Assembly: GCA_037074765.1 (NCBI GenBank)
Contig: JBAMDO010000140.1
Span: 87,864 to 151,863, forward strand
Origin: Mansonella perstans
Taxonomy: Eukaryota; Nematoda; Chromadorea; Rhabditida; Onchocercidae
Reading direction: 5' to 3'
DNA length: 64,000 nt
The notes beneath the pieces were generated by a model. That model was not told the origin of the DNA. It saw only the letters and a list, made by a program, of their open reading frames with translations, and made no database searches. Below, piece by piece: positions 15,601-37,800 of this stretch. The position numbers were made by a program, and so were the translations under genes. The first letter of the stretch is position 1. Each line of letters starts with the position of its first letter.

Positions 15601-17246
15601 CTTAGGTATGTCAATAAGCCTTAATAAAGAATTGCTAAGGATAGGTAAGGATATGATGAAAAATTATATTTCCAAACAGTTCTTTGACCCATTTAAAATG
15701 CTTTCATTATTTTCAGCCAAAAATTTGTGCTTTGTTAGCAAATGCGATTATTATTGTGATACATCACACGCTATCTGTGGCACTCCGGATACTAGAGAAG
15801 GATCAGTGCAAGTATTCCTTCCAGACGAAAATAGTGTTCCCAGGAAGCATAACAAATCACCTTACAGAAGGTCAGTAATGTTATTGTTTGTTTTCATCAA
15901 ATTCTTAGACTTTTGAACATTTCGGAATTCAGCTAAAGTCGAAAGTTTAAGTGGAACTTTTAATTTGATTAACTTATCCCATAAAAATATTGCTTTTTCT
16001 CTATAAAATTAAATTTTATGATTTCATATAGAACATATTCGAAGAAGAACCAAATAGCTGAATGGCAACGAAATATGGATTATTGCCGGGAAAGCGTTAA
16101 AAAAATGAAACGTTATGCTCATGGACGCAGGTTACTTGATCTTGTTGACTTTCACGTGATGGATTATCTTATTGGTTGGTTTTATAAAACTTATAACTCG
16201 ATTTCGAAAAGACAATAAATTTGCATGACACATTGATTACAGGCAACCAAGATCGTCATCATTATGAAACGTTTACTATTTTCACCAATGCTCCATCGTA
16301 TGCAATTCATTTGGACAATGGTAGGGCGTAAGTATTTTGTTCAATATAAATCACTGACATCAGATATCGATATTATTCACGTATTCCTGAAACTTCTTTT
16401 CAATGTAAAGGGCGCAGAAGTTCTGTTCATTACAGATTTGGCAGAACAGATTTTGATGACGATGATATACTGTTACCTCTAAAGCAATGTTGTGTCTTGA
16501 GATCCTCAACTTTTATTACATTATTGAAATACTATCGTGAGCCCATCTCATTGACAAAAGCACTTCATCAGTTAGCAATTTTTTCACATTCTATTTTTCT
16601 CAAATTGTACACTGCAAATTTTAGCTTTCAATTTCACGCTTATTTAAAGGTCGATGTCGAAGGATCCTTTGGCACCAATATTGGCATATAAACATTATCC
16701 TGCTATGGAAAGAAGATTGCACAACATAATGGTCCACATCGACAAGTGCATCCGCGAAAATCCTCAAGGTCCTGAAGGCGTCATAATGGCAGAATATCAT
16801 AATAATGTTTGTTCACTTCTTGGTTTAGACTTCATGTGAAAAAGAAATTCATTCAAGTAGTGGAAACTTCTTGCCAAATTGCTAAATTTTGCTAAATTTT
16901 CAAAATAGTCTTCAAAATAGAATTTTTTCAAGAGCTGAATTAACATTTTCTGCAAATGTGGGATCGAAATGTAATGCAATTTCAAGAATTCTTGTTCAAT
17001 CGTGGAGCAATTATCATGGAAATTTTTCAATTGAAACATATCTTCTCGATATCCTTTTTCATTTTATTTTAGGAAATGCCGTTGGTTGGCGAAGAGGCAT
17101 GGGAGGATGATGAAAGTAATGATAATAACAAAAACAACAATAATAACATTAATAATAACGACAACAATAATAATAATTATAACAACAATGGCAACAAACA
17201 TAAAAATAACAGCAACAACAATGACAACAACAATATCATGCAATAA
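12617..17246 (+). CDS. famk-1: FAM20C/FAMK-1-type secretory-pathway protein kinase
   Basis: Atypical Ser/Thr kinase that phosphorylates secreted proteins in the Golgi lumen; the family prefers S-x-E sites. Exons with agreeing phase: 12617-12713, 13103-13240, 13412-13553, 13690-13768, 14144-14274, 15014-15106, 15296-15408, 15717-15870, 16032-16174, 16243-16327, 16436-16570, 16650-16806, 17073-17246; 546 residues. Residues 1-32 form a signal anchor (MRIYIRKL, then a hydrophobic run). Seen kinase motifs: GGTQVKL and AVFKPMR (Lys193), DFERHNAE (Glu214, Glu219), NQDRHHYE (Asp367) and HLDNGRAFG (Asp388); the last two match the catalytic and metal-binding Asp of human FAM20C. The family disulfide pattern C-x4-C-x3-C-x6-C and the KQCC motif are intact. 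Exon 9 uses a weak GTTGGT donor. ATG at 12617 is chosen because it opens the membrane anchor. The C-terminal exon choice is less certain than the kinase core. Confidence 0.93.
12714..12750 (+). promoter_or_regulatory. duplicated 5' splice donors after kinase exon 1
   Basis: Donor 1 (G|GTAAGATAACC) is at 12713/12714 and donor 2 (G|GTAAGATAATC) at 12743/12744. They lie in an imperfect 30-bp tandem duplication (about 12705-12764). The spacing is a multiple of three and the interval has no stop, so either donor keeps frame; the distal one inserts [10 protein letters not shown] just after the membrane anchor. Confidence 0.75.
14385..14403. repeat. (TA)n microsatellite in kinase intron 5
   Basis: Short TA run in the 739-bp intron between the FKPMR exon and the ERHNAE exon. 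Confidence 0.9.
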
Positions 17247-17253
17247 AAATAAA
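17242..17253 (+). terminator. polyadenylation signals of the kinase gene
   Basis: Two AATAAA hexamers (17242-17247 and 17248-17253). The first overlaps the TAA stop of the asparagine-rich terminal exon. If used, the 3' UTR is very short. Confidence 0.5.
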
Positions 17254-20200
17254 TGATGTTGGAAACAATAAGGGAAACAATAACGAAAAAAACAAAATCG
17301 ATTGATATGCTTAAGATAATCCACCAAATAACAGAAGTAATTTTTCTTTCCAATTAATTTTTCTCCCTGCGATTGGAATATTGTTTGAAATGTGAAAGGA
17401 AATAAGTGATTGTTTCAATAGCTCAACAAGTTATTTACTTTACTTACCTGATGATCCTTTCATTAAGTAATCAGTGTGATTATGTATGTACATATAATCA
17501 GTTGCTATGATCGGTACAATTCGATGAATTTCGAGACCTTTTGCAATTCCTTCGCATATATCAAGTTTAAATGCATCAATTTTCTTTGACATTCAGCAAT
17601 TCAGCTAACTGGAAAAATGTTAAAACTCATCGGTTTGTGTTCCAACTACGTTGTTGCATCTTTTATTTTAATTCTCAAAGGTTTTCAAATAATCTAAAAC
17701 AACTGTCAGAGTTTTCAAAAAAAAGGATTTTTTTTTTCTTTTTACGGAAAGATTGTACATAAGCATTGTTCTGTATAATTTTTATATTATATTATTTTTT
17801 ACAGGCTTTATGTGTCGATAATACATGGAGTTGTTTAGGGTTTAAATTGTATTCGTATTTGAATTTTTTTAATCTAACTCTCTGATTTTTCATTTTCAAA
17901 TTCTTTCTGTTGGACGACACACTAAAATCTAGAAATCGAAGTTTGAATGTGATTCTACCAAAAAAATTCGCAAATTATGATTTATAGAAAAAAAACGTGA
18001 GAAATTCTTAAATTTAAAAATTAACACGATTTCTGTGTATTACTCCAGCATGGTAGTTGTCATATTAGCAAGTCAGAATTCTGAACTGACTTTTCTTTGC
18101 TTACTTCTTTCATCCTATACCAGTGCTAAACATTTTGCGCACCTTACATAATCTCTACTAATTAGCAAATTCATGATAACATACCGTACCATTTTCTGTA
18201 TTTATGTAATGGCCATGTGTCTTTACTTGCATTAAGCGAGTTGTTGATATTTTTGAAATTATTTTATCAATTTATGCAGTATGAACTGAAAATTCTGAAT
18301 AACAAAATTCGTTTGAAATACACAAAAATTTCAAAAAATACCAAGAATTACTGAAAATATTCTTCTATCAGTATCCTTTCCTGATTGCTTATTCATCAGT
18401 TGTATTATATCGCTATTATCAGTATCATCATTGCTATCGCAGTCGTTTTTATCATCACACAGGGCATAAAGAATTTACTTTTAATATAACAGCAAATGAT
18501 GAGACGCTGTGAGAAATTTTTTGTACGGGTGACTGTAATGTCTTTTTTGGGGTCTTCATTGTTTTAAAATAATTTGTTAATTAAAAAGTTTTTTTTCGAG
18601 AAATCGTTTAATAAATTTTCACGTTTTTCTATTATTTCGAAACTTGAAGAGAATTTTGTAGCTATGTTCTGATGCCTATAAATCTTATTAAATCGGAAGA
18701 ATCAAAAGATTTGGATCCTATAGAAACCTATTTCAAGAAACATTGGGCTATCATTCCATGGAAGGTCATAAAAATCTTTGCGCTCTATTTCACATGTCGT
18801 TTTTTGATTTTTTTAAAGATTTTATCCGACACTTGATTGTCTTGAGTCTGGCAGTCTGATGGGATTCACGCGGATATAAAAAAAAACCTGATTTTAACTT
18901 ATTTTAAAGTTAGTCGTAATGACATTTTTTTGGGAGAAAATTATCTTAAAAATAAATGCACTTTTAAAAAAGGCTTAAATTTCAAAAATTTTGTAGCAAT
19001 GGATCATGTTCATCATACTATCATTTATCGAATCATGCAATATAAAATTAGCAAAGGCAAGTGACAGCATCAGGTATAAAATTCATGAAAAAATTTTAAT
19101 ATAAAAAGCCTTCTACTGAGAATGTCCAGTCCTAAACGTGAGGAAATACAAACAAAAGATGGAATCATTTCCTTTATCAAAAAGACAAAGAATGTTCCAA
19201 TTCAAATTGAACTACTGTCGTAGAAATAGCAAAAATTATTCCATTTTGTTAATGATATATTTAATCTTAACCGGATTCAGTTGACTGATACCTTATTACA
19301 CAGACAAAAGACGACTTTTGACATCAATTAATGGTGTATCATGTTTTAAAACAAACCGTAGAATATTACAGTTCTTAAATTGCAGTATCAATAGTAGTAT
19401 CTGTTTTCTTGAATGATGATAATGATAATGATGCACTAAAAAAATGTACTTGTAAAAAGATAAATAATGATTGGATACAAGAAATATCATGATACTTCAT
19501 GCTGTTAACAGCAGTAACCTTTTTTTTACATTCCGGCATTAATAAATTTTGTCTTATTCAATACAAGATTAAAGGAATTCGTTGCCAAAAGACTGGACTT
19601 CAATTTCTTTTTCACATTTGTTGAAATGAACTTAATTTCTCATTTGTTCGTGACTCTTAAGCTCCAAACATTTTTGTTTTCACTATCTTTGAAAAAATAA
19701 GAATGATTTTTGTTTTCTATATTTTATATTTTTTAGTAAAATTGATAATCAAAATATTATAAAGGCTACATAATGATAACAGCACTGTACAATTCAGAAC
19801 AAGATCTGGCAGTGTACTAAATTTGAGCTTTAAAAATTTTTGCAATTCCTAGAGCGCACAAGTTTCATGATGAACAGAAATTACAGCAGTAGAACCAATT
19901 ACTGTATAAATAGTACTGGAAATGGTATTGGTGAGAAAAGCAATTGCACAATAGCAGGAACTATTACGATAGAACTTGCTGTTACTGTTATTATTAATCG
20001 CTATAACTACTGTCACATATTATTATTTTTATTTTTATTATCAATTGTTGGCATTGCTATTGCAATAGCAAAATTTCAGAAACATTAATTGCTTTCTTGT
20101 TATATAATTGATCATTTCCATCGTTGATTCTAGCGAAAGTAAATACTGGCTCTAGAATGCTAGCTAAAACAAAATAAAATTTTTGACAGAATCTAAAGCA

Positions 20201-20656
20201 AAATGATAGATCGAAGCACAAGGAAAAATCAATTTTATTTGCATGAATTCTTCAAGATTTATTGATTAGCAAAGTGAAAATCCTCAAAACTATCTGAAAT
20301 TGCAAGATTTTATTGATTGGTAGGAAACAGTATTAATGAAAAATAAGAAAGATAACAATGACGTAATGGCTTAGATAGTGAAGTTTGAAAGAAAATCACG
20401 AAACTTCGCTAAAATTAAAAAAATTCTGATTTGAAATGAATGAAAATAAAAAATTTCCGCTCGGAGCCGTGTTAATCATTAAGAACAACAAAAGCAATCA
20501 AAAAGTGACATTTTATTTTTCTTGGGAAATTTACGAGTATTGCTTTTTTATGGCTAAAAGCAAAAATACATGCCTTAAAGAAAAGGCTTTTTGTCGGAGT
20601 AACTCAGAAGCTGAAAAATTCGAATAATAAAGAATTGGCTAGCCGAACAATTGTCT
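17254..20656. other. intergenic, no supported gene
   Basis: About 3.4 kb between two convergent genes (kinase on plus, unc-7 on minus). Only short AT-rich frames and A/T runs were seen. Confidence 0.6.
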
Positions 20657-20662
20657 TTTATT
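20657..20662 (-). terminator. polyadenylation signal of unc-7
   Basis: AATAAA on the minus strand, 154 nt past the innexin stop codon. Confidence 0.5.
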
Positions 20663-20815
20663 TTTTCTTCGTTGCCGAAGAACGGCAGCTTATAACTAAA
20701 TTTATGGATTGTTTTTCAGGATTTGAATTAAATTTCTCAAAAATGAACCGTTTTATTGGTTAAAGCAGTGATGAAATGAACAAACCTAAATGTTTTCATG
20801 ATCAGTTTAAATTAA

Positions 20816-29606
<8,791 letters not shown>

Positions 29607-30667
29607 GCAACCGTCGCTCTTTTTTGGGGCGCATACGGCAGCAAAAATGGCTGAAACGTCACAGTTTACAGTGCTCCCAGCTAAAAGTGTTACTTGTTGA
29701 GTTTCGAGCGACTGTTTGTAGACGAGCCAGAAATATCAGATTGATTTCAAGTAGAGGAGCGAAGTGATGTGAAAAATTGCAGTACTTTTCCAATACACTA
29801 ATAACTCTTTCAAAATTCATGTTCATCAAACAGAACAACGTGAACTGATAACAGAAAAATTCCGTGAAACTTAAAGAAGTACTGGTGTTAGTGGTCGTTA
29901 TTCAGGATGATTAATATTGCATCAATAAATTTGCCGATTAATTTGCAATGAGCATTAAAATTGATCCTTTTTTTAAAATATATCAACACCAATGAATGCA
30001 CTTTTAGATCCGGAAAGCAAAAGTTTTAGTCGAATTTTTCTAAATTAGCAGATTTTAATTGCTTTTTTTTTACAGTAGCAATAAAGCCCCGAACTTGAAA
30101 TTGCCAGCAGCAATTATCACTTCAGGAAAATATTTAAAATAATGTTTTCAGTGGCAACAGAAAGTATCGGAGGAAACAAGTCTCCGAAAACTCAAAGATT
30201 AACCAATACTACTCATTTATTAGCAATTTCATTAATGTCTTAAAAAAAGAGTAACGGAAAATTTCGCTCTATAAATTAACACACTAACACAGACACACAA
30301 ACATATCACACAATCACATAAAGAAATCTATTAGTATATTATAGACCTGAATTACCACCCTTTAGAATTTGGCATTTATGGGAATTTCATTGTAACTGCT
30401 GATGCCTTACGAGCTTTAAAGCATCAGTTTAGAGATTATTTCACATAGCGTTTAAGTTTTATTTTTTATTGTAAGTTAAAAAAAAAAACCTTAATGATGA
30501 GAAAAATTTATTAGAAATTGAAAAAAGATGCCATCTGTTGGCATAAAACTGATGCATTTTTTAATGAGTTGCTTGTAAAAAGTTTTTTATTTAAAAATTT
30601 CTCACTCAGAAGAAAAAAATAAATCGAAATGAATATGCAAACTGCCGATTTATAGTAAGCATATATA

Positions 30668-30691
30668 AGAGAAAGAGAGAGAGGGAGAGAG
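30668..30691. repeat. GA-rich microsatellite
   Basis: Short (GA)n with a GGG interruption. Confidence 0.85.
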
Positions 30692-33600
30692 GTCAGATCA
30701 TACTATTATAAGGTATAAGATAAACAATGTAAAAGTTGTCTCCAATTTCTCGATTTGATATCTAATAAATGTTTCAATTATTTTGCATCAAAAAAGATTT
30801 TAGCAAGCTAGAACTAAGAAAAGTTTTTTGAATACGAATATTTGCCTAATGACTTGTTATAATAGTTAATAATGTCAAAAATGATTGGGTCTTTAGTTTC
30901 CGTAGAATGAAGAGCTATGTTCCTACGAAAAAGAAAATGATTCTTGCTAACTGCCAAAATTTCTCGAACTGGAGTGTTAGTTCAGGGAAGATGAAATAAC
31001 TTGGATCAGAATTTAAATTAGGTCCAATTTGGATGTATACAACTTAATGCAAGTATGTAAATTGGATAGATTGAAATTCCATATTTATGCTTCTTGACTC
31101 AGTCAAGGTGAAGCATATGATGCAAAATTTTCATAAAGCAAGCAGTAAGCGTGAATGAAGCAAAAGAAAAAGATGAAAATGTTTTCAATTAAATGAAAAT
31201 AAAAAAAAATGACAAATTTTCTGAATTGAGTGCTTTTAGCTTAGATAAGAGAAAAAAGTGTCAAACATAACTTTTTCTTCAATTTTTCTTTCTGTCATTA
31301 CTCCTCACCCTATCATTTCATCATTTTGATAAAACATATATTTTTAAGGGTTCTTTTTCAAGCCTCATTTGTCAATCCATTAAGCAGAAAATGGTTAATT
31401 CATTTCATGCTGCTTTTGAATTCTGATTTTTTTCTTCGTCATTTTTTCTTTTTTTTTCTTGAATAATAACATATAAACTCTAAGAAAATCGTGTTTTTGA
31501 TTTATTCAGAAGAAGATGAAGACATTTCAAGGCATGCAATGTTCTATAAAAATTATAGCACTAAAGGTTCACATTGAATGAGTTGAGGTTAATTTCTTCT
31601 GTGATATAAATAATAATTTATTCTTTCGTGAATGAAATTCTAAGCTTTAACAATCAACATTTACTGCCATCTAGGAAGCAATTACTAACTGACAAAATGC
31701 AAGGAAAAAAAACCCACCTGAATTGGCCAGGTGTACGCTAATATCGAAAATTATGTCTCGATCAATGACCGTTATCAAAGTCATCATAAAATGCAAATTA
31801 ATGGCCTCATTTTACTTTATCCCTTGTTTTACTATTGAAACTATTAAATTTCTTCTTCGCATTGGAAAATTTTAATTAATTTCATATTTTCAGGAAATTT
31901 TTCAAAACTGATTTAGCAATTTAAATTAGCGAGAAAGTTCGTTTTTTTCCTCTTTCAAGTTTTTTATGTAACTAGTTAATAATATGGATACTGATCAATA
32001 GGTAATAAGCTACCTTAGAGATTAGCAAATTACCATCCACCTGGATGGACAATCAAATCAGATGGTGAAACTGATACGAAAAAGTGACGAAAAAATTGCA
32101 AGTTCAAATAAATATTTTAAAAAAGTACAGGAAATGACATGAAATAAGCATCAATTCGTATTACTTCTTCATGAGTCGCTGCGACAAAACGTAACTATCC
32201 GATTCTTTCCAATTTGTTATTTTAATACCAAAACTATTTGATTTCTTCCTGTCCAACGACAATTATAGTTGACACGTTCTTCATGTACTTTTTGTCTCCG
32301 CAAAAGCTTTAAGGGATTTTAAAAGTTTTTAAACTCAATTATACATTTTATTTGCTTTTAAGCAGGTTACTAAGATGGAATATTTTCATCTAAAATTATT
32401 ATTTTAACAACTTTCTAAAGATATTCATACATAAGAAGCAGAAGTTACAGAATCACAAAAACTTTTGCCATGTCATTTAATCTGACAGAAAAATTAGTTG
32501 CTTTTCTCTTTTTTCAAAAGATGGTTTAAATTTTGGTGAAATTTATGAATGTATGACATGATGGATTGGATTTCAGTGAAAGATTGATTGCTCCTATACC
32601 TCCTTTTTTCAAAGGCTGCCATTACACTTCAATAAAAGAATGTTATTTTGGCGGCTTATGCAGGAAGTATCCAGGAAGAATCGGACACTTTGGAAGTATC
32701 GGACGCTTTGGAAAAGACCGAACAACATTTATTTTAATTTCCGTCCTTATCGTCGAAAAATGAAATAATGTGTTCACTAAGAAAAAACATTATTTTATGC
32801 TTTCGTTTTACCGAGATAAAAATCAATCAATAAGGCATCATTAAACAATAAGCTCTTCATATCATGCTGTATAATAATACCATTTAAGAGATGTCACTTA
32901 TATTCTAATCTAATATTTTTTTTTCCTTTAAAATTTGGAAAAAAAGCGGACCAACAAGAGGCAAGGAAATTGGAAAATAAATGGGAAAAAAAAAACTGGT
33001 ACAAGCGAAAAAGAAAAACGAAATGAAATGGCAAGCCTGATAGTCTTGCATTTAAAACATTCGGTTGATTATTACCATCATATTGTTGAAGCCCTAATGA
33101 TGACCTCAATAATATCCTGAACTCCTAACTTAACCGCAAATTTTTAACAAACAGTTTCACTACCTATCTTCGCTGTATGCGTTTATTGAAATCCATATTT
33201 TCCTGGCTGTCTATCCAGCAGGTGAGTAAGCGTATTTAACAACAAACGGCCCTACCTATTTCTCAGGAAATTCTCAACTTTTCGAAGGTTGTAAGAATGA
33301 AGAATAGAAGGTAGGAAATTTTCTCTATCTTCATAAATAAAACAGTGGTGGGCATCATAGAAACCGAATTATGCCGCAACCAAGGAAGCAAATGGGATCG
33401 GCCACGGAACACTTATAGATGTCATAGAGGACTCTCCAAGGATGACGGGAAGAGGAATAATCATCGGCTAAATCGATCCTTTTCATTTTATCGTTTCTTT
33501 TGGTAGAAAATAAGATTTTTTTTCAAAACTAATAAATTTTCAAGTTCGGACTACAATATTTATTCAAAATTATTTCAATCTTCCAATCAAATTAATAAGT

Positions 33601-33693
33601 CACGAATCTAATCAATATGAAATTTCTGGAAAAAGATATATCACAACAGTTTTCAATAACTGTTAAAGTACTAATTTTCCATAAGTTATGTCC

Positions 33694-33828
33694 CAGCATA
33701 CTGGTTAATTGTAAGTGATTAAGTGTAGTAGAATAAAATGGTATAAGAAAACAATATTAATGAATCTGTGATATTCTCAAATGCTTACAATTAATTATTT
33801 TCAATCCAGTATGTTAATCACTTACAGG
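33694..33828. repeat. imperfect inverted repeat
   Basis: The left arm (about 33694-33726) contains ttaattgtaag and tgtaagtgattaa. The right arm (about 33783-33828) contains their complements, cttacaattaa and ttaatcacttaca, plus ccagtatg matching catactgg. The right arm has an insertion. It could be a degenerate hairpin or MITE-like remnant. Confidence 0.45.
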
Positions 33829-34887
33829 TTATATCGAACTACGACTTATTATTTGAAATCACTATCATATGACTATGACTATAAGCGAAATTCAGGTTAA
33901 CATCAAATTTGAAATACCTAAAGCAACTTATCACTTCATTTGTGCTGTAAATAAATTTGTAAACTAGATGGAGATGGGGGGTTGGTAAGAACAAAGTTAG
34001 CTTACTACGATCAATACATGATAGTGTCTGTACTGAAAGGATAATACATTAAATAAGATTGGAAGCAGATAAAGTGTGAGCAAATTCGATAATACAATGT
34101 GACAAGCAGAAAACATCAAAGAACATAGCTTTTTGTTGCTTTCTAGTTTAAGCAAACTAATAGAAGTAAAGAATGATAAAATAAAATGCTGGAAGCATAG
34201 AGATTTCATGCAAGGTAACTTTCAGCGCACCTCATGCATGCAAGTAATAAGTAAATGTTTTTTCCGTATTTATATACTGATGCATTTAAGTGGAACTTGA
34301 CGTCATAAATTCTTGTCAATTCTCTGCATCTATTCTTTAGCCTGTAGCTATTCCTTAATGAAATAACCTTATTAGTCCGCTATTATTCAAGAAAAGTTCC
34401 ATAGAATTTGAAAAATTCGCTATTTTGCTGTTCAGATTTTCGAAAAATAAAATAATGTAAGTGTTGGAGCAAAACTAAAAATTTTTATGTATTTGTTAAA
34501 TTCAAATTACTTTAACTGCTAAAGTAAATTTTGGTACAATCATAACTTACTTTTCTTTGCAAACGAATATTTAAATTAATTACGCACTTTCCTCTACTTT
34601 TACAGACATTATTCAAAAATTTCTATTTCAGACATTTAAATTTCGTAACAAGAAGATAACCTGTTGCAGAATAATTGAAATTATATTTGCAACGCATGTG
34701 AAACAAACATTAACGGTATCTAAATTGTGCATTACTTTCTATTTAATCCATCAATAAGCACTGAAATACGATTAGCAAGAAAGCAAGGTGTTCATCCTAT
34801 CTCGGTTATCCCTCCCGTTCCCCGTCCTTTTCCGGGATTCCTGTGCGTATTTCTATTGCAAATGACGCATTTATTTTTCAACGTATT

Positions 34888-34899
34888 TTCCACGTGGAA
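34888..34899. promoter_or_regulatory. 12-bp palindrome with E-box (TTCCACGTGGAA)
   Basis: Perfect palindrome centred on CACGTG, in a locally GC-rich patch (about 34796-34900). E-boxes of this form bind bHLH factors. Function here is only inferred, and no gene is close by. Confidence 0.25.
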
Positions 34900-37800
34900 G
34901 TGAAAGCTTACGATTGTTTACTTTACAGATCCTTTGAGATTAATTTTTTAGCAACTGAAAGAAAAAATGGTGGTAATTCAAGTCAACTGCATATTCATTA
35001 AATTTATAACATCAATTAAACTCATTAAACTTATAAATCATATATTTCTGCATAATGAAAGCCACACGTTCCTATGCTATCATTGCAGTAATTTATTCAT
35101 TACAACGGATTATTATTTTTGTGCTAATAATTTAGAGTGCTAGAGATTGTAAGAATTTGTAAAGCCGTTCAAAAGAAACCAGACAGTTTTAATTTACAAA
35201 TATGTTTTAAAATTTGATTACTTCACCTCGTTAGTGTTGGAATTTTAATGAAAAGTGTAAGTGAAGTTTTCCTCTCATGAGGATGCCAATTTATTGGAAC
35301 AGCTATATGTTTTTACTGTTCCACTTGTGAATATAAATGATAAGCCTTCGTAACTAATCGTTGATATTAACTGATAAGGCAGAAAATGCTGTTGAATTTA
35401 TTTGGTTAGATTTGAAAGAAGCAATATGAATCATGTAGAAGACAATTTCTCCAATTGGTTTTTTAAAGAATCATTTGAATAGCTGTGGTAAGAAAATAAA
35501 AATAACAGAAAGCTGAAATTATCACACGAGAGGCATATTAAAATCATTTTCATTATTTATTAAAGTTCATTACGAGTAACGAAATCATTCGAATTTATGA
35601 TGTTTTTGCCGTGAAAAGAAAATTAATGAAGTGTAAATTAAATTATCAATTTTAAGTGCATATTTCTCAATAACTTCTTTACTATTTTACCCGAGAAGCA
35701 TATTTCTAATTAACTTCTCTCTCATATTACTTGAAAACAATGTTTAAAAAATTTTTAGTGCAATTGTTGTAGCTGACTAGTTAAATAAAGTAAAGTTTTG
35801 CCAAAACATTAAAATGTTCTCAAATTCTGACAAGAATAATGAAGAAATGACATAAAATAATTGAAAAATAAATGATTCGTCAAGTTCGCCGAAAATGCCA
35901 GTTGATAATTAATTAATTTTTTACAATCCCTTACTTTTTGTCCCAAGAATCCATGAGTTTAAAACAACCCTAAGGACAATATACTAATAAGATTTAAAAT
36001 AGGTAATCATTGAACTCATTTCTTTCGCATGTTAAAAAACATGTTTAACTGAGAAGAATTGATGAAGTTAAGATTATGAACGCTGCTCTTTTGTCACAAA
36101 ATGAACAGTTCAGAATCATTTAGTCGTCTCCATCAAACGCGGAGTGATTAATTAAAATTCTTAAAAACAGAACCTAATTCTACCTAAATTTTGAATCGAA
36201 AAAAGTATATTTACTACCAACAACTGACAATCATCGAAAGTTAATTCATAATTCTTAATCCTGATTATACTACAAGAACGACATTCTGAAGCGAAAAAAA
36301 AAGCTTCATAAAAAAAGCATAAAATGTCACATCACGAAATTTAATATCAATTAGCAAATGCAAATGAACGTTAAAGAACCATGAAAAGTGAAATATTTTT
36401 CCATAGTTTGATCTCCGCCAAAAGCGATAAATTTTTTTAAAATAAAAAAAAAATGCGATGGTTAAAGAGTTCACAAATTCAAATGAATGAACAGATGTAG
36501 TTTTTTATAAAATATGTGTAAGCCATATGAGCTTATGCCAATGGCACTGAAGTAATCTTTAATCAATAAGTATCACTGGAAAAAAAAAACACACACTGAA
36601 AAAAAAAAGATGGGATTTGGCATTGACACTCTAATGAGCACTTCACTAATAACTTTTTTTTTGACGGCGGTAATTAGTATGAAGACTTTATGAGCAGTAA
36701 AAGCTTGCAAAATTTTTTGTCAAATTATATGTTGAAAATCAAGTGACTTTAAACTACTTTTTGCTTTCAACATTTACAAGATATTTCAAGCACAAAGTTC
36801 AAAGATCGTGAAATGATTTGAATATTTTATATCCATAAAAAAATAAGCTGAAAGATTATGTATTTTCTAAAGATAGAAAAATTGTTAACATTTTAAATAT
36901 CCTTTGCTTATTGTATGTTAATCTGTTTAAAGCATAGCCATGCATTAGAACTAATCAGTGCTCAGTCAAAAGAAATCTCATTGACTAGCAGGATAGAAAA
37001 CTTGGTAACAATGACTGCATTAAAGCAGGCAACGATAATGATAGTTTTGACAGTAGTGGTCATGATGATTATACAGCATTACTAATGTTAGTAATATGAT
37101 AGCAAAAGTTTACCCTTTAATTTTCTCAATCAAATTTTAGAAAAAATTCTACGTGTTTGTCAAACAAGGGCAACTTCATTATAGTATTCAACACTGCTAC
37201 TTCTAATTATGCATGTCATGCATGATATTTTTCTTACTCCACGTATCAGATTTAAATTGGAGTGAGCTGAAAAAAATTCGGTAAATAGTGACAAAGGCCG
37301 GTAAATGGTGATAAGGCCAATAAAAAAAATGGCTTTTGGCTTGCTTTTTTTATTTCAGATATCTAATGGTAGATTGTATAATTAGTAGCAAATATTTCTA
37401 GTCTAATTTCAACTTGATATGCTCAATCTTATATCCCGTTAGCAGAAACATCCTCAGTTAATGCAGCAAAGCAGTTAGCGAGATCGTCTCCGAACTTCTA
37501 GTTAATACCTGGCAATACGTTTGATGCGCTTATTTAAAACAATATTCAGCTTACATACAGGAAAAAAAATTCCATATCCTATAGAGGTTAAAAAACATTA
37601 CACCTTGAAGTAAAAGGCAAATATTCCAATAATTCAGGATGATAGAAACATTTGATATTAGCAATGCAAATGGTTCTGTGGATACAATTTGTGACCGTTT
37701 GTTAAGACAGGCTTAACTTTTTTTCTTGGGTTTTAATTGTATAATGACATTTTTTTTCAAAAGAAAAAAGTACAAATAAAAACTAGTAAATTGATATAAT

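Noticed and set aside
17064..17327. Minus-strand frame rich in I and V
   Set aside because: Antisense shadow of the Asn-rich terminal exon of the kinase.
32566..32763. Frame with repeated GHFGSIGRFGK, faintly neuropeptide-like
   Set aside because: The repeat comes from a short imperfect DNA duplication. There is no signal peptide and no regular dibasic cleavage pattern.
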